From assembly GCF_900207585.1 (NCBI RefSeq), contig NZ_OAOP01000010.1:1-64000 (forward strand): a DNA stretch of 64,000 nucleotides. The letters run 5' to 3'. The stretch is from Bacillus oleivorans (GTDB taxonomy: Bacteria > Bacillota > Bacilli > Bacillales > JC228). Positions within the stretch are counted from its first letter, which is position 1; each line of letters opens with the position of its first letter. The notes beneath the pieces were generated by a model. That model saw only the letters and a program-made list of their open reading frames with translations, was not told the DNA's origin and did not search any database. Shown here piece by piece: positions 44,349 to 53,246 of the stretch. The translations under genes and the position numbers were made by a program.

Positions 44349-45473
44349 ATGCACTACGATGTGATTGTAGTCGGAGCTGGGTCCATGGGGATGGCGGCAG
44401 GTTATTTTTTAGCAAAAAGCGGAAAAAGAACTCTATTAATAGATTCCTTTAATCCGCCTCATAATAGAGGAAGTCATCACGGTGAGACAAGAATAATCAG
44501 ATATGCCTATGCGGAAGGGGAAGAGTATGTTCCATTAGTTCTTAGAGCACAAGAATTATGGCATGACTTAGAAAAAGCAACGGGAAGACAATTATTTCTG
44601 CAAACAGGGGTTCTCAGTGTAGGTGAGGAAAAAACAGATTTTATCCAAAACATAATTTCCAGTTCAAAAACCTATTCGTTACCGCTTGATGTAATTGATG
44701 CTAATGAAGTCAATAAACGCTGGGCTGGCATCTCTTTACCTGAAGACTATATTGGCTGCTTTGAACCGACCTCTGGCGTACTAAAATCGGAGGAATGTAT
44801 TGAAGCCTACCGGGAGTTGGCAGTGCAGCAAGGTGCAACAATTTTAACCAACAGTCGAGTAAAAGAAATTTCTGTTCATGGCAACAGTGTTACAGTTAGG
44901 ACCGATAACCAGACATTTACCTCGAATTCATTAGTTGTTTCTGCAGGAGCCTGGGCGCGAAGTCTCCTATCCATGTTAGGTTTAAAGCTTCCGTTATCCC
45001 CCGTAAGAAAAACATTTGCCTGGTTTGATGCTGAGGAAGATCTTTATCATCATGAAGATTTTCCTGCCTTTGTATTTGAGACAGCCCAAGGTCTTTATTA
45101 TGGATTCCCAAGCATCGGTGGTTCAGGATTAAAAGTAGGCAGGCATGACGGAGGAAATCGCATCAATCCGGATGAATCCATCCCTGGTTTTGGAGAGTTA
45201 GAGGAAGATGCAGGAGATTTATCACAGTTTTTACAACACTTTATGCCTGGAAACAAACCATTAAAGTACGGTAAAACATGTATATATACATTGACACCTG
45301 ATGAAAATTTTGTAATCGATTTACACCCAGAGTATTCGAATGTTGCGATAGCTGCCGGTTTTTCTGGTCACGGCTTTAAGTTCAGCAGTGCGGTCGGGCA
45401 GGCTTTGAGCCAATTAATTATTTCAGGGAAGTCAGAAATTGATCTTTCGCCGTTTTCTATTGGCCGGTTTTGA
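44349..45473 (+). CDS. Monomeric sarcosine oxidase / N-methyl amino acid oxidase
   Basis: A 374-aa FAD-dependent amine oxidase. The N-terminal dinucleotide loop is VVGAGSMGMAAGY, then GSHHGETRIIR. K262 (GLKVGRH), H266 and the covalent-flavin cysteine C311 (KTCIYTLTPD) correspond to K265, H269 and C315 of monomeric sarcosine oxidase. It oxidises N-methylated amino acids such as sarcosine to release formaldehyde and hydrogen peroxide. N-methyltryptophan oxidase is an equally close alternative. AAGGAGG precedes ATG 44349. Confidence 0.9.
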   Translation: MHYDVIVVGAGSMGMAAGYFLAKSGKRTLLIDSFNPPHNRGSHHGETRIIRYAYAEGEEYVPLVLRAQELWHDLEKATGRQLFLQTGVLSVGEEKTDFIQNIISSSKTYSLPLDVIDANEVNKRWAGISLPEDYIGCFEPTSGVLKSEECIEAYRELAVQQGATILTNSRVKEISVHGNSVTVRTDNQTFTSNSLVVSAGAWARSLLSMLGLKLPLSPVRKTFAWFDAEEDLYHHEDFPAFVFETAQGLYYGFPSIGGSGLKVGRHDGGNRINPDESIPGFGELEEDAGDLSQFLQHFMPGNKPLKYGKTCIYTLTPDENFVIDLHPEYSNVAIAAGFSGHGFKFSSAVGQALSQLIISGKSEIDLSPFSIGRF

Positions 45474-45505
45474 AACACAGACAAAAGTGATTTTATTAAA
45501 TAAAG

Positions 45506-45630
45506 GCTGTTTTCGTATACTTTGTTGTTTTTTAATGAGGTAAACATGTCCGTTCCATTTCGCTCCAGACACAAGATTCCCCGGGGAGGAAGTCGAGCCT
45601 CCTCGCAACAATCTTTGCGAAAACAGCCCA
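45506..45630. repeat. Palindromic intergenic element (Bacillus-type dispersed repeat)
   Basis: The ends GGCTGTTTTCG (from 45507) and CGAAAACAGCC (to about 45628) are perfect inverted repeats, followed inward by TTTGTTG/CAACAATC. The centre has GTCCGTTCCATTTCGCTCCA, CCCCGGGG and GAGCCTCCTCG. This resembles, from memory, a short palindromic repeat that is very common in Bacillaceae genomes. No gene is present. Confidence 0.65.
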
Positions 45631-45632
45631 GT

Positions 45633-45663
45633 AAAAAAGGGATTGCAGTGCCAATCCCTTTTT
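45633..45663. terminator. Bidirectional terminator between the oxidase and ktr genes
   Basis: AAAAAGGGATTG pairs with CAATCCCTTTTT-type arms (AAAAAGGGATT with AATCCCTTTTT) around a seven- to eight-base loop. Confidence 0.8.
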
Positions 45664-45672
45664 CCTCGAAAA

Positions 45673-46995
45673 CTATCCTGTTAGGATATCTTCAGTCGGA
45701 TAGCGAATTTTTTCAGCTTCCGGCTTTGCCAGTGAAAATGCAAAGGTCAGAGGACCTAATTTACCAAAGAACATGACAAGTACTATGATTAGCTTGCCTA
45801 TAATGGATAGATCTGCAGTTAAACCCATAGACAGACCGACCGTACCAAAAGCAGAAATCACTTCAAATAAAATCAATAAAAAAGGATCTGGCTCCGTTAT
45901 GTTTAACAGAAAGACTGCTAAAAAGATAAACAAGATACTTATCGTCAAAATCGCAAGAGAACGGAAAACTGCTTTATCCTTAATCGATCTTTTTCCAATG
46001 GTAATATTCCGTTTTTCTCTTAGAAATGTTATGACAGAAAAAACAATGACTAAAAACGTTGTTAGTTTAATTCCTCCTCCAGTTGAAGCACTGCCTGCAC
46101 CTATAAACATTAATAGAAGCATAAGTGTGATGGTACCTTCATGTAGACTTGCAATATCAAGCGAGTTAAATCCAGCAGTACGCGGTGTAACTGCCTGGAA
46201 ATAGGCTGCCCACATTTTATCTCCTAGCGATGCCAGTGTCCCAAATGTATTTGGGTTGTTGTATTCTAGAAAGAAAATAACCATCATCGCAAATAAATTG
46301 AGTACTATAGTACCCACAATCATTAACTTCGAATGAAGACTTAACCTTCTAAAATTCGGCTTGTGCCAAATATCGGATAAGACTGTAAATCCAATTCCTC
46401 CAATGATAAAAAGAATTGTTATGACCAGGTTTACGACTGGGTCGCCTACATACCTCATCAGGCTATCTGCCCAAATCGAAAATCCCGCATTATTAAAAGC
46501 TGAAATAGAGTGAAAAAAACTAACATACATTCCTCTTCCCCAGCCATATTCTGGGACCCATCTTATCGCAAGCAGGATCATTGCGATAATTTCAATAGTA
46601 AAAGAATAGATAAATAAGTTTTTTACTAAATTTATAACTCCGCCAATAGAGGTTTGATTGAGCGCTTGCTGCACGATGATTCTTTCTTTGAACCCGATTT
46701 TCTTCCCTAGCACAATAAAAATCAGAACAGCGAAAGACATAATGCCTAAGCCCCCGACCTGTATGAGCATCAGTATGACTAATTGTCCAAAAATAGTATA
46801 GGCAGTCCCTGTGTCGACTACCGCGAGACCAGTTACGGTCATAGCTGATGTTGCTGTAAAGAGAGCATCGACTAAACTTATAGAATCCACTGTTGCAAAT
46901 GGCAGTTTAAGCAATAGTGTACCAAGAATAATAAAAAACACAAATACAAGTACAAGCAGCTGGGAGGGGTTCAGATTAACATATTTAAACCTCAT
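45673..46995 (-). CDS. ktrD: Ktr-type potassium transporter membrane subunit (KtrB/KtrD-like)
   Basis: A 440-aa Trk/Ktr channel-like protein with four repeated membrane-pore-membrane units. The selectivity-filter loops are TSAMTVTGLAV, SAFNNAGFSIW, TPRTAGFNSLD and SAFGTVGLSMG. It carries potassium uptake with sodium dependence. The frame is open from 47031, but AAGGTG before ATG 46995 fixes the start, one base after the RCK subunit stop. The pairing with a KtrC-like subunit favours ktrD over ktrB; the symbol is tentative. Confidence 0.88.
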   Translation of the reverse strand: MRFKYVNLNPSQLLVLVFVFFIILGTLLLKLPFATVDSISLVDALFTATSAMTVTGLAVVDTGTAYTIFGQLVILMLIQVGGLGIMSFAVLIFIVLGKKIGFKERIIVQQALNQTSIGGVINLVKNLFIYSFTIEIIAMILLAIRWVPEYGWGRGMYVSFFHSISAFNNAGFSIWADSLMRYVGDPVVNLVITILFIIGGIGFTVLSDIWHKPNFRRLSLHSKLMIVGTIVLNLFAMMVIFFLEYNNPNTFGTLASLGDKMWAAYFQAVTPRTAGFNSLDIASLHEGTITLMLLLMFIGAGSASTGGGIKLTTFLVIVFSVITFLREKRNITIGKRSIKDKAVFRSLAILTISILFIFLAVFLLNITEPDPFLLILFEVISAFGTVGLSMGLTADLSIIGKLIIVLVMFFGKLGPLTFAFSLAKPEAEKIRYPTEDILTG

Positions 46996-46996
46996 T

Positions 46997-47656
46997 TTAG
47001 ACACCTTTTTCTTCAAAACGAGCGATATCATTATTATGTCCTATGACAATTAAGACATCGTCTCTTTGAATCACTTCCTCAGCAGAAGGAGAGACAATAA
47101 ATGAACCATCGCGCTGTATGCCCACAATCGTACAACCATAATTAGCACGTACATTAAGCTCTCCTAAGGTACGGCCCTCGATTTTATTTGTTGCAACAAT
47201 CTCGACCATGCTGTGTTCTTTCGATAACTCGATAAAGTCGATCATTTTCTCAGAAACGATATGATGGCAAATTCTTCTGGCAACATCACGTTCTGGATGG
47301 ATGACCCGGTCTACTCCGATTTTTTCAAGAACTTTTGAATGGTAATCGTTTTGAGCCTTTGCCCAAACTTGAGGGATACCAATTTCTTTCAATATCATGG
47401 AGGTCAAAATACTGGACTGCATATTATCTCCAAATGATACAAAGGCATGATCTACATTACGAATACCGAGCTCATTTATCGTTGTTTCATCAATGACCTC
47501 TACACAAACGGCATAGGTTGCATACTTAGAATATTCATTAACTTTTGTTTGATCTTTGTCTATCGCTATTACTTCAATCCCCATGTCATAAAATTCTCTA
47601 ACAATAGTGCCTCCAAAACGTCCAAGACCGAAAACAGCAAATGATTTTTTTCTCAT
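46997..47656 (-). CDS. ktrC: Ktr potassium uptake regulatory subunit (KtrC-like, RCK domain)
   Basis: A 219-aa cytoplasmic gating ring subunit. RCK_N has FGLGRFGGTIV and the acidic IDKDQ that binds ATP/ADP. RCK_C (about 135-219) has EGRTLGELNVRANYG, the part that binds c-di-AMP in relatives. It matches Bacillus subtilis KtrC closely by eye (VKAQNDYHEKVLSKIG-like WAKAQNDYHSKVLEKIG). No c-di-AMP riboswitch was recognised upstream. Confidence 0.92.
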   Translation of the reverse strand: MRKKSFAVFGLGRFGGTIVREFYDMGIEVIAIDKDQTKVNEYSKYATYAVCVEVIDETTINELGIRNVDHAFVSFGDNMQSSILTSMILKEIGIPQVWAKAQNDYHSKVLEKIGVDRVIHPERDVARRICHHIVSEKMIDFIELSKEHSMVEIVATNKIEGRTLGELNVRANYGCTIVGIQRDGSFIVSPSAEEVIQRDDVLIVIGHNNDIARFEEKGV

Positions 47657-47724
47657 TTATTACTCTTCCTTATTGTTTTTTATTAGTATCTCAATCTAAT
47701 CGAGCAAAATACTTATATAAACTC

Positions 47725-47752
47725 ATAAAAAAAAACGGGGAATACCCCGTGA
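47725..47752 (-). terminator. Terminator of the YkgJ-type gene
   Basis: On the minus strand ACGGGG pairs with CCCCGT around TATT and nine T follow. It separates this gene from ktrC downstream. Confidence 0.85.
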
Positions 47753-47782
47753 ACGGCTTGTCAGATCCAATAGTTGAATGAC

Positions 47783-48133
47783 TTACTTAAAATAGCTCCA
47801 TGTAAAATCAATCGTTAACATCCCAACATGTTTTTTAGGATCATTTGTGTTCATGTTTTTAGTCGCTAATTCAGGTTTTCGAAAACAAACTAATTCTTTG
47901 TAATAGCCAAACATTCTACAGATTTCAGGTCTAACGGAATGTATTCCGCATCTATCATTATTTGTATCATAGAAAATGCAGGTCCCATAATATCTTTTTT
48001 GATTCTCAAGCTCTGAACGAATTTTTACTGGCATTGTTTTTATCTTCTTTTTTATTTTCTTTAGCTCGTTTTCAGTGACAGGAACTGGACCGCAGCACAA
48101 ACCCTTACATCCTAAGCAAGGTAATGTATCCAT
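47783..48133 (-). CDS. YkgJ family cysteine cluster protein
   Basis: A 116-aa protein with a cysteine pattern typical of zinc/iron chelatases: C6, C9, C13, C14 (PCLGCKGLCCGP), then C52 (GTCIFY), C62 (RCGIH), C72 (EICRMF) and C83. Metal binding is likely; the exact role of the family is not established. GGAGTTGATGAT precedes the ATG on the minus strand. Confidence 0.85.
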   Translation of the reverse strand: MDTLPCLGCKGLCCGPVPVTENELKKIKKKIKTMPVKIRSELENQKRYYGTCIFYDTNNDRCGIHSVRPEICRMFGYYKELVCFRKPELATKNMNTNDPKKHVGMLTIDFTWSYFK

Positions 48134-48190
48134 ATCATCAACTCCTAAAAATAATTATGCTCTATTTACTCAAACCCATTTTTTGAACGC

Positions 48191-48288
48191 AAAAAAACCG
48201 TTTAGTTCATTTACTAAACAGTTTTGTGGATCAAATCTAAATGGATTATCTTCTCAATCAAACCAATTATACCATAGTTATGGTATAA
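48191..48288 (-). promoter_or_regulatory. Promoter and terminator-like leader of the YkgJ-type gene
   Basis: A palindrome with arms TTATACCATA and TATGGTATAA (48267-48288) contains, on the minus strand, the extended -10 box TGGTATAAT. About 65 bases further, minus-strand ACTGTTTAGT pairs with ACTAAACGGT and seven T follow (48191-48222). This could be an attenuator or end a very short RNA before the YkgJ-type gene. Confidence 0.45.
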
Positions 48289-48351
48289 AATTCTATTTAA
48301 ACTGTTAAATTTATCTAATCACAAATCGAAAAAAAATCTTAGTGATAACGA

Positions 48352-48380
48352 ATTATTAGTTGACCTAGTCAACTAATAAT
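48352..48380. promoter_or_regulatory. Perfect 29-bp palindrome, candidate MarR operator
   Basis: The 13-base arms ATTATTAGTTGAC and GTCAACTAATAAT flank CTA. It lies 47 bases before the MarR-GNAT start codon, where it would overlap the promoter. Long TTAGTTGAC-type dyads are typical MarR binding sites, so autoregulation is likely. Confidence 0.75.
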
Positions 48381-48427
48381 CCTATACTTGAGTTAGTTTA
48401 ATTTTCTGAATATTGAGGAGGGTGAAG

Positions 48428-49366
48428 ATGGAACCCAATTATTATGTGGAAAAAATCCGGAAATTCAACCGCTATTATTCAAATCTTTTAGGCAAAATCG
48501 ATCAAGAAATCTATAATCAGCCTTTCTCTCTAACAGAAGCAAGAGTGATAACTGAAATAAATTTTAGAAATGGCTGTACCGCGTCTGAAGTTAGAGAAAA
48601 TCTTGGAATTGACCGTGGTTATATGAGCCGAATCGTTCAAAAGTTTGAGAAGGTAAAAATCATTTTTAAAGTGCAATTAAAAAATGATAAACGTCAATAT
48701 TTACTCTTTCTTACTAACTATGGTAAAGAAATTTTAAATGACCTGGTTGAACATGCAAATTGTGAAGTAGCTAGAATGATTCAAGGCATGTCTCATTCTG
48801 AATTGACAAAGTTAATAGCTTCAATGGAAACCATAGAATCCATATTCATAAAAGAGCATTCCTCTCCGTCAGAATTCATTATTCGACCGTTTCGACCAGG
48901 GGATGTTGGTTTCGTCGCACACCTGCACGGAAAGTTGTACGAAAAAACATATAATTTTGGCAGGATTTTTGAATATTACGTGATGAAAGGCTTAACAGAA
49001 TTTATGATCAATACGGATGGAGGAGAATTATGGATTGCTGAAGCAGATGGAAAAATGGTTGGTTCGATTGCGATAACTAGATCCAATGATAAAGTAGCCC
49101 AATTAAGATGGTTCGTTTTAGATGAAAATTATCATGGTAGGGGGATAGGTAAGAAACTTATAGAGACTGCGATTCATTTCTGTAAAGAGCAGGGGTATAA
49201 ACATATTTTTCTATGGACTGTCAGTATTTTAGACACTGCTCGCTATCTTTATCAAAAATATAATTTTAGATTAACAGAAGAAAAGCCTAACGATGAATGG
49301 ACGGGCTCGAGATTAGTAGAAGAACGGTGGGACTTAGATCTATCCGATGAAAAGCAAACTCTATAA
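48428..49366 (+). CDS. Bifunctional MarR family regulator / GNAT acetyltransferase
   Basis: A 312-aa fusion. Residues about 1-140 form a MarR winged helix domain (TEARVITEINFRNGCTASEV; LGIDRGYMSRIVQKFEKVK). Residues about 148-305 form a GNAT domain with the acetyl-CoA loop DENYHGRGIGKKLIETA and WTVSILDTARYLYQKYNF. Such fusions are known but their substrates are not. The frame starts at TTG 48413, but GGAGGG before ATG 48428 defines the start. A perfect palindrome lies upstream. Confidence 0.9.
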   Translation: MEPNYYVEKIRKFNRYYSNLLGKIDQEIYNQPFSLTEARVITEINFRNGCTASEVRENLGIDRGYMSRIVQKFEKVKIIFKVQLKNDKRQYLLFLTNYGKEILNDLVEHANCEVARMIQGMSHSELTKLIASMETIESIFIKEHSSPSEFIIRPFRPGDVGFVAHLHGKLYEKTYNFGRIFEYYVMKGLTEFMINTDGGELWIAEADGKMVGSIAITRSNDKVAQLRWFVLDENYHGRGIGKKLIETAIHFCKEQGYKHIFLWTVSILDTARYLYQKYNFRLTEEKPNDEWTGSRLVEERWDLDLSDEKQTL

Positions 49367-49448
49367 TAAAATAAAATAGGAAATCTGCGGATTTTTCTAT
49401 ACTTTTGTTGTTGAAATTTAAAAATAATCATTACAGCTATGTCATACT

Positions 49449-49485
49449 AAGGCTTTATATACAGAGGTATATAAGGTCTTTTTTA
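49449..49485 (+). terminator. Terminator after the MarR-GNAT gene
   Basis: AAGGCTTTATATAC pairs with GTATATAAGGTCTT, with one mismatch, and six T follow. Confidence 0.75.
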
Positions 49486-49831
49486 TATAAAAAAATCTAT
49501 GAATCCATAAAAAAGAGTGAATGAAATTTGCCAAGGACACGTAATGGAATTTATTGTTGCGGTATTGTACAAAGCAGTTTTAGGATTGCGATGGGGGACT
49601 TGCTCTGATTTGGACTATTTTTCCAACTATAATAAAAATGTTTTGTAAGTCAATAAACGGGTAAGTATGAATAGGTAGGAAAAAAATGGGGATACATAAC
49701 GTATCTATGGGTTCTACTATTCGAATACGATCGGTTGTGTGATGTTATCCTGTAAAACCTACGTAAAGACGATTTTTCCATGATTTGGGTAATTAAAAAT
49801 TGCTACTGAGAGTTTTGGAGGTGTTGCAAAG
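49486..49831. other. Promoter region of the osmoprotectant importer
   Basis: No gene was found. Two small palindromes lie near the expected promoter: GATACATAACGTATC (49691-49705) and TATTCGAATA (49719-49728). Either could be an operator; no regulator gene is adjacent. Confidence 0.35.
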
Positions 49832-50947
49832 TTGATTGAGTTTAAAGAAGTAAATAAAGTATTCCCGGATGGGTTTCATGCACTTCAGGATATTACATTT
49901 CATGTCGAAGAAGGAGAATTGCTCGTTCTGATTGGGCCCAGCGGATCTGGAAAAACGACGACTATGAGGATGATTAATCGCCTTATAGAGCCAACGAGCG
50001 GCGTGATTAAGATTGAAGGGAAAGATATATCAAAGGAAGATCCTGTAAAGCTTCGCCGGACAATCGGCTATGTCATCCAGCAAATCGGATTGCTGCCGCA
50101 TATGACCATAAAAGAAAATGTATCGCTTGTCCCCAGGCTGATGAAATGGAAGAAAGAAGCTTACGCAGGTAAAGTCGATGAATTGATGAATATGGTCGGC
50201 CTGGATCCAAAGGTTTTTGGAGATCGTTACCCTTCAGAGCTGAGCGGCGGGCAGCAGCAAAGGATTGGAGTAATTCGTGCGTTGGCCGCTGAACCGAAAA
50301 TTATTTTAATGGACGAACCGTTTAGTGCTCTGGATCCTATTAGCCGGGAACAGCTGCAGGATGAATTGGTCCGGCTGCAGCAGGAAATCCGTAAAACCAT
50401 TGTATTCGTTACCCATGATATGGATGAGGCGCTAAAGATTGCTGACCGAATTTGCATTATGAAAGACGGAAAGGTTGTACAGCTGGATACACCCGAAAAT
50501 ATGATTCGCCGTCCTGCAAATGAGTTTGTACGGAGCTTTATTGGGGAAGATCGTCTTCAAGAAAATATTACGTTGCCAAAGCTGAGCAAATTGATGGTTC
50601 CTGCTGTTACAGCCAGTGAAAGCCGCAGGCTGGCTGAATCTATGAAATTTATGAGAAGCAAGCGTGTAAACAGTCTTGTAGTAGTGGATAAACAAAACAT
50701 ATTCCAGGGCATTGTCTCTGTTTGGGATGTCCAAAAACATTATAAAGAAGAAGAACTGATGTTAAAGGACATTATGGACTCAAGCGTCGTGACACTGCAA
50801 CAAGATGATCCTGCAGAAAAAGCTTTTCAGCTAGTTAACGAATCCAATTATGGTTTTGTCCCCGTCATCGACGCTCAAAGAAAGCTTATTGGAATTGTTA
50901 CTCGCTCAAGTCTGGTAGAGTATATGGTCGACGAAATGGTCGAGTAA
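49832..50947 (+). CDS. Glycine betaine/carnitine/choline ABC transporter ATP-binding protein (OpuCA-like)
   Basis: A 371-aa ATPase. Walker A is GPSGSGKTT (residues 35-43), the Q-loop region YVIQQIGLLPHM, the signature LSGGQQQR and Walker B IILMDEPFSALDP. Two CBS domains occupy about 255-371 and in OpuA-type proteins sense ionic strength or c-di-AMP. TTG 49832 follows GGAGGTG. It is paired with the fused permease-binding protein three bases downstream. Confidence 0.92.
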   Translation: MIEFKEVNKVFPDGFHALQDITFHVEEGELLVLIGPSGSGKTTTMRMINRLIEPTSGVIKIEGKDISKEDPVKLRRTIGYVIQQIGLLPHMTIKENVSLVPRLMKWKKEAYAGKVDELMNMVGLDPKVFGDRYPSELSGGQQQRIGVIRALAAEPKIILMDEPFSALDPISREQLQDELVRLQQEIRKTIVFVTHDMDEALKIADRICIMKDGKVVQLDTPENMIRRPANEFVRSFIGEDRLQENITLPKLSKLMVPAVTASESRRLAESMKFMRSKRVNSLVVVDKQNIFQGIVSVWDVQKHYKEEELMLKDIMDSSVVTLQQDDPAEKAFQLVNESNYGFVPVIDAQRKLIGIVTRSSLVEYMVDEMVE

Positions 50948-50970
50948 ACATGCTAGGGGGTGTAAGCATA

Positions 50971-52545
50971 TTGAATTTTATTAGTAATACCGCTGATGTT
51001 TTTCTAAACCGGTGGCCGACTATATGGAATTTGATATTGGAGCATATGTATCTTTCTCTCATTTCAATTGCTATTGCTATTTTAATTTCTGTTCCTCTTG
51101 GCATTTATTTAACTAGGCACCGGAAGATTGCTGATACAATTATTGGAATAGCAGGGGTTTTTCAAACGATTCCAAGCTTGGCGCTGTTAGTGTTTCTAGT
51201 GCCATTCATCGGTACAGGACAGGTTCCTGCCATTATTGCTTTAACGGTCTATGGATTATTGCCCATTTTACGTAATACCTATTTAGGGATCACAGGTGTT
51301 GAACGGTCGGCGATTAATGCTGGAATTGGGATGGGGATGACCAATCGCCAGGTCTTGTGGATGGTCGAGCTGCCTTTATCTCTAAGTGTGATTATGGGTG
51401 GAATTCGTACGGCTACCGTTTTAATCATTGGGGTTGCTACCATTGCGGGCCTCATCGGGGCTGGAGGCTTAGGGGACTTAATCTTCCGCGGACTGCAAAC
51501 TTACAATACTGGCCTCATTCTAGCCGGTGCAATTCCATCGGCTTTATTAGCCATTGTTTTTGATTACCTATTGAAGCTGTTAGAGGCCGACGTGACTCCT
51601 CAAGGACTCAAGCAAGGACAAAAAACGAGTAAAAATGTAAGCCGCTGGAGAAAATGGGTTGTCTTAGCTTTAATTTTAATTCTGCCCCTTTCAACGTTAG
51701 CATCACAGCTGGGTGAAACCGCAGGCGGCAAAGATACGATTACCATTACCGGCAAAAATTTCACTGAGCAGGAAATTATGGTTTATATCATGGGGCATCT
51801 GATTGAAGAACATACAGAACTGAATGTGGAATACGAATCATTCCTTGGCGGTACAGCACCTGCATTCGAAGGGGTTAACACGGGAAATTATGATTTGTAT
51901 ATGGAATACACTGGGACGGCGCTGCTGAGTATTTTAAAAGAAGAAATGGTCAGCGATCCGGATAAAGTCTATGACATTGTAAAAGAAAGGTTTAAAGAGG
52001 AATATGATTTAGTTTGGTTAGAACCATTTGGGTTTAACAATACGTATACTTTAACAATCCGGAAAGAGGATGCTGAAAGCTGGGGTGTTCAAACCATTTC
52101 GGACTTAGGAGAGAAAGCAGCAGAGCTGACACTTGGGTCAGAACCAGAATTTTTGGAGCGCCCGGATGGATACCCAGGTCTTGTAGATACTTACGGGTTT
52201 GAATTTGGCGGAACTCAGGCGATGGATTCTGGAATCATGTATAGTGCCATTAAAAATGGTGAGGTCGATGTCATTGACGCCTATTCAACAGACGGACGCA
52301 TCCCTGCCTTTAATCTGCAAATCCTTGAGGATGATAAAGGATTTTTCCCTCCTTACTACGCTACACCAGTAATCAGAGCCGATACACTAGAAAAGTATCC
52401 TGAAATTGAAGAAGTATTGGGAATGCTCGCCGGTAAAATCAATAATGAAAAAATGCAAGAGCTAAACGCAAAAGTAGATTTGGATAAAGAGCAATATGAA
52501 AAAGTTGCGCTTGACTTTTTAAGAGAAGAAGGGTTAATTGACTGA
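50971..52545 (+). CDS. Osmoprotectant ABC transporter permease fused to substrate-binding protein
   Basis: A 524-aa fusion. The first 210 residues are an OpuCB-type permease with about six membrane segments and the loop VERSAINAGIGMGMTNRQVLW. After an anchoring segment (about 227-245) an OpuAC-type binding domain follows (DTITITGKNFTEQEIMVYIM; FLGGTAPAFEGVNTGNYDLY; VDVIDAYSTDGRI). Fusions of this kind are known, for example in BilE and OpuA-type systems. They import glycine betaine, choline or carnitine. ATG 50950 is also in frame, but the GGGGG site at 50953-50958 favours TTG 50971. Confidence 0.9.
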   Translation: MNFISNTADVFLNRWPTIWNLILEHMYLSLISIAIAILISVPLGIYLTRHRKIADTIIGIAGVFQTIPSLALLVFLVPFIGTGQVPAIIALTVYGLLPILRNTYLGITGVERSAINAGIGMGMTNRQVLWMVELPLSLSVIMGGIRTATVLIIGVATIAGLIGAGGLGDLIFRGLQTYNTGLILAGAIPSALLAIVFDYLLKLLEADVTPQGLKQGQKTSKNVSRWRKWVVLALILILPLSTLASQLGETAGGKDTITITGKNFTEQEIMVYIMGHLIEEHTELNVEYESFLGGTAPAFEGVNTGNYDLYMEYTGTALLSILKEEMVSDPDKVYDIVKERFKEEYDLVWLEPFGFNNTYTLTIRKEDAESWGVQTISDLGEKAAELTLGSEPEFLERPDGYPGLVDTYGFEFGGTQAMDSGIMYSAIKNGEVDVIDAYSTDGRIPAFNLQILEDDKGFFPPYYATPVIRADTLEKYPEIEEVLGMLAGKINNEKMQELNAKVDLDKEQYEKVALDFLREEGLID

Positions 52546-52580
52546 AACAGGGGGAAACAGGGGGACGGTTCTTCTGTTTC
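52544..52580. repeat. REP-like GGGGACGGTTCTTCTGTTTC hairpin
   Basis: GAAACAGGGGG occurs twice in tandem (52544 and 52554), then GACGGTTCTT and the inverted CTGTTTC (52574-52580). This GGGGACGGTTCTTxTGTTTC sequence is, from memory, a widespread short repeat in Bacillus linked to REP-associated tyrosine transposases. None is encoded here. Confidence 0.55.
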
Positions 52581-52585
52581 CTAGC

Positions 52586-52618
52586 GAAGACTCTCGATCT
52601 GAGGTCTTCCTTTTTTTT
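52586..52618 (+). terminator. Terminator after the fused permease gene
   Basis: GAAGAC pairs with GTCTTC around an internal CTCTCGATCTGAG region and eight T follow. Confidence 0.8.
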
Positions 52619-52667
52619 AATAAAACTCAGGTTTCGCATATCGTACTAAGCAGCGAGGGACGCTAAA

Positions 52668-52841
52668 GGACATCAGTTCCGTTAACAGTGAAAAAAATGC
52701 GGAATTTCAAGATTAACGGACATTGGTTCCTTTATTTGGCCCAAAATAGGCAATATTTGAGGTATTTAATGTAAATAGCGGAACCTATGTCCGTAAAACT
52801 TCAATTTTACGGTTTTTTAGCAAATAGCGGAACGTATGTCC
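52668..52841. repeat. Nested palindromic GGACAT/TCCGTTATT element, copy 3
   Basis: Forward units begin at 52668 and 52718, 50 bp apart (GGACATCAGTTCCGTTAAC; GGACATTGGTTCCTTTATTT). Inverted units follow at 52773-52792 and 52822-52841 (AAATAGCGGAACCTATGTCC). The order and spacing are the same as in the other two copies. Confidence 0.8.
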
Positions 52842-53246
52842 TGATAATTTGTTATAACGGGCATTTTTTAAAAATTAAGGTCGTATATCTGTAATTCAGA
52901 AATATCCAATTGAGCCAGCCGGTTATTCTTGCTAGATTTAGGCTATGACTGATGAAAGATTAAATTACGATATTCAGAAAGCAACAAGGAGAAGTTAATA
53001 AAGATCTTTAGTAGAACAAGAACAGCCTTTTTTTATTTCAATTCATTTCGGAATTCAAACATTCAAATCTGGAATATTATGTTAAAATTGAATTATACAT
53101 AAACATTATATGAAGGAAAGTTGCCCTTCATCTATTGAGCTTACGGAACAGATTAAATAATAGGGTTAAGGAAGTAACAGAGGTGAAACTCCTAATTAAA
53201 AAGAACTTTTAAAGATTTATATCGTAAAAATGTATGGGGTGTTTAA
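52842..53246. other. Gap without recognisable gene
   Basis: Apart from a small hairpin (TGAAGG with CCTTCA, about 53111-53131), nothing is clear. It is unusually A/T-rich and probably holds the promoter of the 79-aa gene. Confidence 0.4.

Noticed and set aside
45522-46204. Plus-strand frames over the ktrD region
   Set aside because: They are antisense to the long, well-supported Ktr membrane subunit and lie across a palindromic repeat.
46600-47700. c-di-AMP (ydaO-type) riboswitch for the ktr genes
   Set aside because: The space before ktrC is only about 70 bases after the previous terminator, too short, and no matching sequence was found.
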